Assembly: GCF_032595355.1 (NCBI RefSeq)
Contig: NZ_JASMWN010000023.1
Location: 1-64,000 of the forward strand
DNA length: 64,000 nt
Direction of reading: 5' to 3'
From: Sedimentitalea todarodis
GTDB lineage: Bacteria; Pseudomonadota; Alphaproteobacteria; Rhodobacterales; Rhodobacteraceae
Shown: one piece after another, positions 63,301 to 64,000 of the stretch
How positions within the stretch are numbered: position 1 is the first letter of the stretch
Layout of the letters: each line of letters opens with the position of its first letter
Notes under the pieces: generated by a model
The model's database searches: none
Told to the model about the DNA's origin: nothing
What the model saw: the letters and a program-made list of their open reading frames with translations, nothing else
Program-made: the position numbers and the translations under genes

Positions 63301-63495
63301 GGGACGGGCACCGGATCCGAGATCATGCAGCGGATTGCCGCGCCCATGATCGGAGGCATGGCGACCGCGACTGTGCTCACGCTTTTTGTCATTCCTGCAA
63401 TCTTCGTGATCTGGAAAAGGCTGGCCCTGAAACGGGTCAACCGGGAATTGCTGCAACCAGCCAATGAACCCGCAGCACCTGTACCAGCAGAATAA
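60316..63495 (+). CDS. cusA: CusA-like heavy-metal RND efflux pump
   Basis: A 1059-residue HME-RND transporter of full length. The first helix and 'RETPVDAIPDLSDVQVIVKTPYPGQAPQVVEDQITYPI' are characteristic of CusA/SilA. The proton-relay segment 'GGIAIAIGAMVDAAIVMIE' (charged residues in TM4) defines the heavy-metal class, and 'LLYMPSLYPGVS'-type sequence (here FLYMPSLYPGVSIGKA) with methionine-rich porter loops follows. It exports Cu(I)/Ag(I) by proton exchange. The ATG overlaps the cusB stop (ATGA), so translation depends on cusB being translated. Confidence 0.95.
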   Translation: MIPAIIRASIANRVIVLALAVMMAVAGIWAIRETPVDAIPDLSDVQVIVKTPYPGQAPQVVEDQITYPIATAMLAVPGASDVRGFSFFGDSYVYVVFEDGTDLYWARTRVLEYLGQIAADLPEGVSPQLGPDATGVGWIYQYALIDRTGGHDLAELRTLQDWFLKYELQTVDGVSEVATIGGMVKQYQVVVDPNKLRAYDVTLAQIRNAIQGANRETGGSVIEMGEAEFMVRSTGYVDELADLAKAPLMVNARGAAITLADVADIRLGPEMRRGVGEFNGEGDAVGGVVILRWGGNALATIKAVETRIEELRASLPEGVEIVTTYNRAGVIERAIENLQKKLTEEFIVVILVCAAFLLHIRSSLVILLSLPLGIFAAFIIMKFQGVNANIMSLGGIAIAIGAMVDAAIVMIEAMHRRIEHEKLTNKNRWRIVTECCEEVGPALFFSLAIITVSFLPVFVLESQEGRLFKPLAFTKTYAMAAAAILSITLVPVLMGYFIRGRIIPERKNPLNRLVIWIYRPFLDAAVAWPWATTLLAGLLVASMWWPLQRIGTEFMPELNEGDFLYMPSLYPGVSIGKAREVLQQTDRLIATVPEVLTVHGKLGRADTATDPAPLTMIETTIQLKPEADWRPGMTMQMIRNELDRIVQIPGVTNVWIQPIKNRIDMLATGIKTPVGVKISGADLSVIEQIGIEVERVVGDIDGTASAYAERPIGGRFIEINVDRDAAARYMMSVRDIQDVVQTAIGGMQVSESVEGLERFPINLRYPQEWRNSPERLRDLPVVTPSGAHIPLGTLAEIKVVDGPAMIRSENARRTGFVFIDIAGRDLGGYVNEARALVADQVTLPTGYSITWSGQYEYIERMQERLKLVAPATLLIITLMLFMAFNRAIEVGIILAALPVALAGGVWFLWYLSFDISIAVLVGFSALAGVAVETAIVMLLYLNLAWEKRKKAAAAERREMTSMDVEEVVFEGALLRVRPKVMTVATIFAALIPIMYGTGTGSEIMQRIAAPMIGGMATATVLTLFVIPAIFVIWKRLALKRVNRELLQPANEPAAPVPAE

Positions 63496-63530
63496 TGCCT
63501 GACAATCAACCCAACCCGAAAGGAATACTT

Positions 63531-63875
63531 ATGAAAACTCTCTCTCTTGCCTTCTCTGTTCTGGTTTTGACCGCGCCTCTGGCGTTGGCGCAAATGAACC
63601 ACTCGAATATGGATCATTCAAATATGCCGATGAGTGACGAAATGATGGAAGGTGCCGTGCATACCAAGGCGGTGGTGAATTCCATCGGTGAGGGCACCGC
63701 CAATATCAGTCACGAGCCGATCCCCGAAATCGGCTGGCCTGCAATGACAATGGATTTGGCGATGATGCCCGACGCGGAAATGATGGGTGACATTGCGGTT
63801 GGGGATTCAGTCACGCTGATGCTGATCAAGGGCGACGACGGCATGTACGCAATTGGCGCGATGATGCCTGAATAA
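63531..63875 (+). CDS. cusF: CusF-like periplasmic copper/silver chaperone
   Basis: A 114-residue secreted protein. Signal peptide MKTLSLAFSVLVLTAPLALA; then a Met/His-rich stretch (QMNHSNMDHSNMPMSDEMM) and a CusF fold with 'HEPIPEIGWPAMTM', which keeps the His, Trp and two Met that bind Cu(I)/Ag(I). It delivers metal to CusB. The Met at 63531 has AAAGGAAT upstream; an earlier in-frame start at 63495 would precede the signal. A terminator follows. Confidence 0.9.
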   Translation: MKTLSLAFSVLVLTAPLALAQMNHSNMDHSNMPMSDEMMEGAVHTKAVVNSIGEGTANISHEPIPEIGWPAMTMDLAMMPDAEMMGDIAVGDSVTLMLIKGDDGMYAIGAMMPE

Positions 63876-63886
63876 TGCGACGACGG

Positions 63887-63922
63887 CTGGCCGGTGACCT
63901 TGTTTCCGGTCAGCATTTTTTG
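63887..63922 (+). terminator. Rho-independent terminator after cusF
   Basis: GCTGGCCGG (63887-63895) pairs with CCGGTCAGC (63907-63915) through one G-T wobble, followed by a run of six T. It ends the cus transcript, possibly incompletely, as another gene starts 24 bp downstream. Confidence 0.7.
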
Positions 63923-63945
63923 AACCCAGGCTCAGGAGCAAAATA

Positions 63946-64000
63946 TGAAACCTGCCACTTACCTTGCCGCGATCGTCGCGCTTTCGCTGGCATTCGCACC
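63946..64000 (+). CDS. Start of a secreted protein, cut by the window edge
   Basis: ATG at 63946 with AGGAG six bases upstream. The 18 visible residues (MKPATYLAAIVALSLAFA) are a signal peptide. The position after cusF suggests another copper-handling periplasmic protein, but nothing of the mature part is visible. Confidence 0.6.

Noticed and set aside
1..64000. CRISPR arrays, complete insertion sequences, rRNA genes
   Set aside because: No regularly spaced repeats, no transposase with terminal repeats and no rRNA sequence seen.

Overview
The window looks like the chromosome of a marine-type alphaproteobacterium of the Rhodobacteraceae/Roseobacter group. The evidence is high GC with alphaproteobacterial codon use, ribosomal protein L21 carrying the long C-terminal extension typical of alphaproteobacteria next to L27, a 3-hydroxybutyrate dehydrogenase, many ribose-type ABC importers with SorC regulators, and prophage-like holin/muramidase relics of the Rhodobacterales kind. 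This placement is an inference from gene content; there is no rRNA in the window.

Layout. (1) 0.6-14.0 kb is a defence and mobility island. It holds an AlpA-like HTH protein; a tightly coupled operon of a WYL regulator (BrxR-like), BrxA, BrxB and a BrxC that stops about two thirds of the way through, whose stop codon overlaps the start of a DUF262/DUF1524 (GmrSD-like) nuclease; a stranded antisense phage lysis relic; a two-gene AAA ATPase + HNH nuclease pair resembling Septu (PtuA/PtuB); and a serine-recombinase cassette (small protein, DUF2924, recombinase, HTH protein). (2) 14.2-17.5 kb carries an AraC regulator divergent from two SDR oxidoreductases, then tRNA-Ser(CGA). (3) 17.6-37.3 kb is mostly ordinary chromosome: two DUF2059 secreted proteins, rplU-rpmA-GNAT, a TPR protein, an MFS exporter, an ion channel/DsbA/acyl-CoA ligase operon with a divergent cupin regulator, a peptide-binding protein, a candidate small RNA, bdhA, a patatin, psuKG, a HupE/DUF4198 pair and a ThiE-like protein.

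(4) 37.7-55.4 kb is a carbohydrate island made of two convergent modules, each with its own ABC importer and SorC regulator. The left module (ABC importer, FucU mutarotase, MtnK, MtnA, SorC, class II aldolase, aldo/keto reductase) reads as uptake and breakdown of 5-deoxyribose or 5-methylthioribose to DHAP plus an aldehyde. The right module (LsrB-like importer with two permeases, DhaK, DhaL, SorC, D-tagatose-3-epimerase-like isomerase) reads as uptake, epimerisation and phosphorylation of a ketose or DHA-like sugar. Both regulators have a clear palindromic candidate operator in the divergent promoter region. The island is bracketed by two similar, same-orientation remnants of an integrase N-terminus (near 37.5 and 55.9 kb).

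(5) 55.5-64 kb is a second accessory stretch: the integrase remnant, an unrecognised 492-residue ORF, a decayed M3 oligoendopeptidase fragment, and a copper/silver efflux operon cusB-cusA-cusF. CusB has lost its 5' end but carries four CusF-like metal-binding repeats. A further secreted-protein gene runs off the right end.
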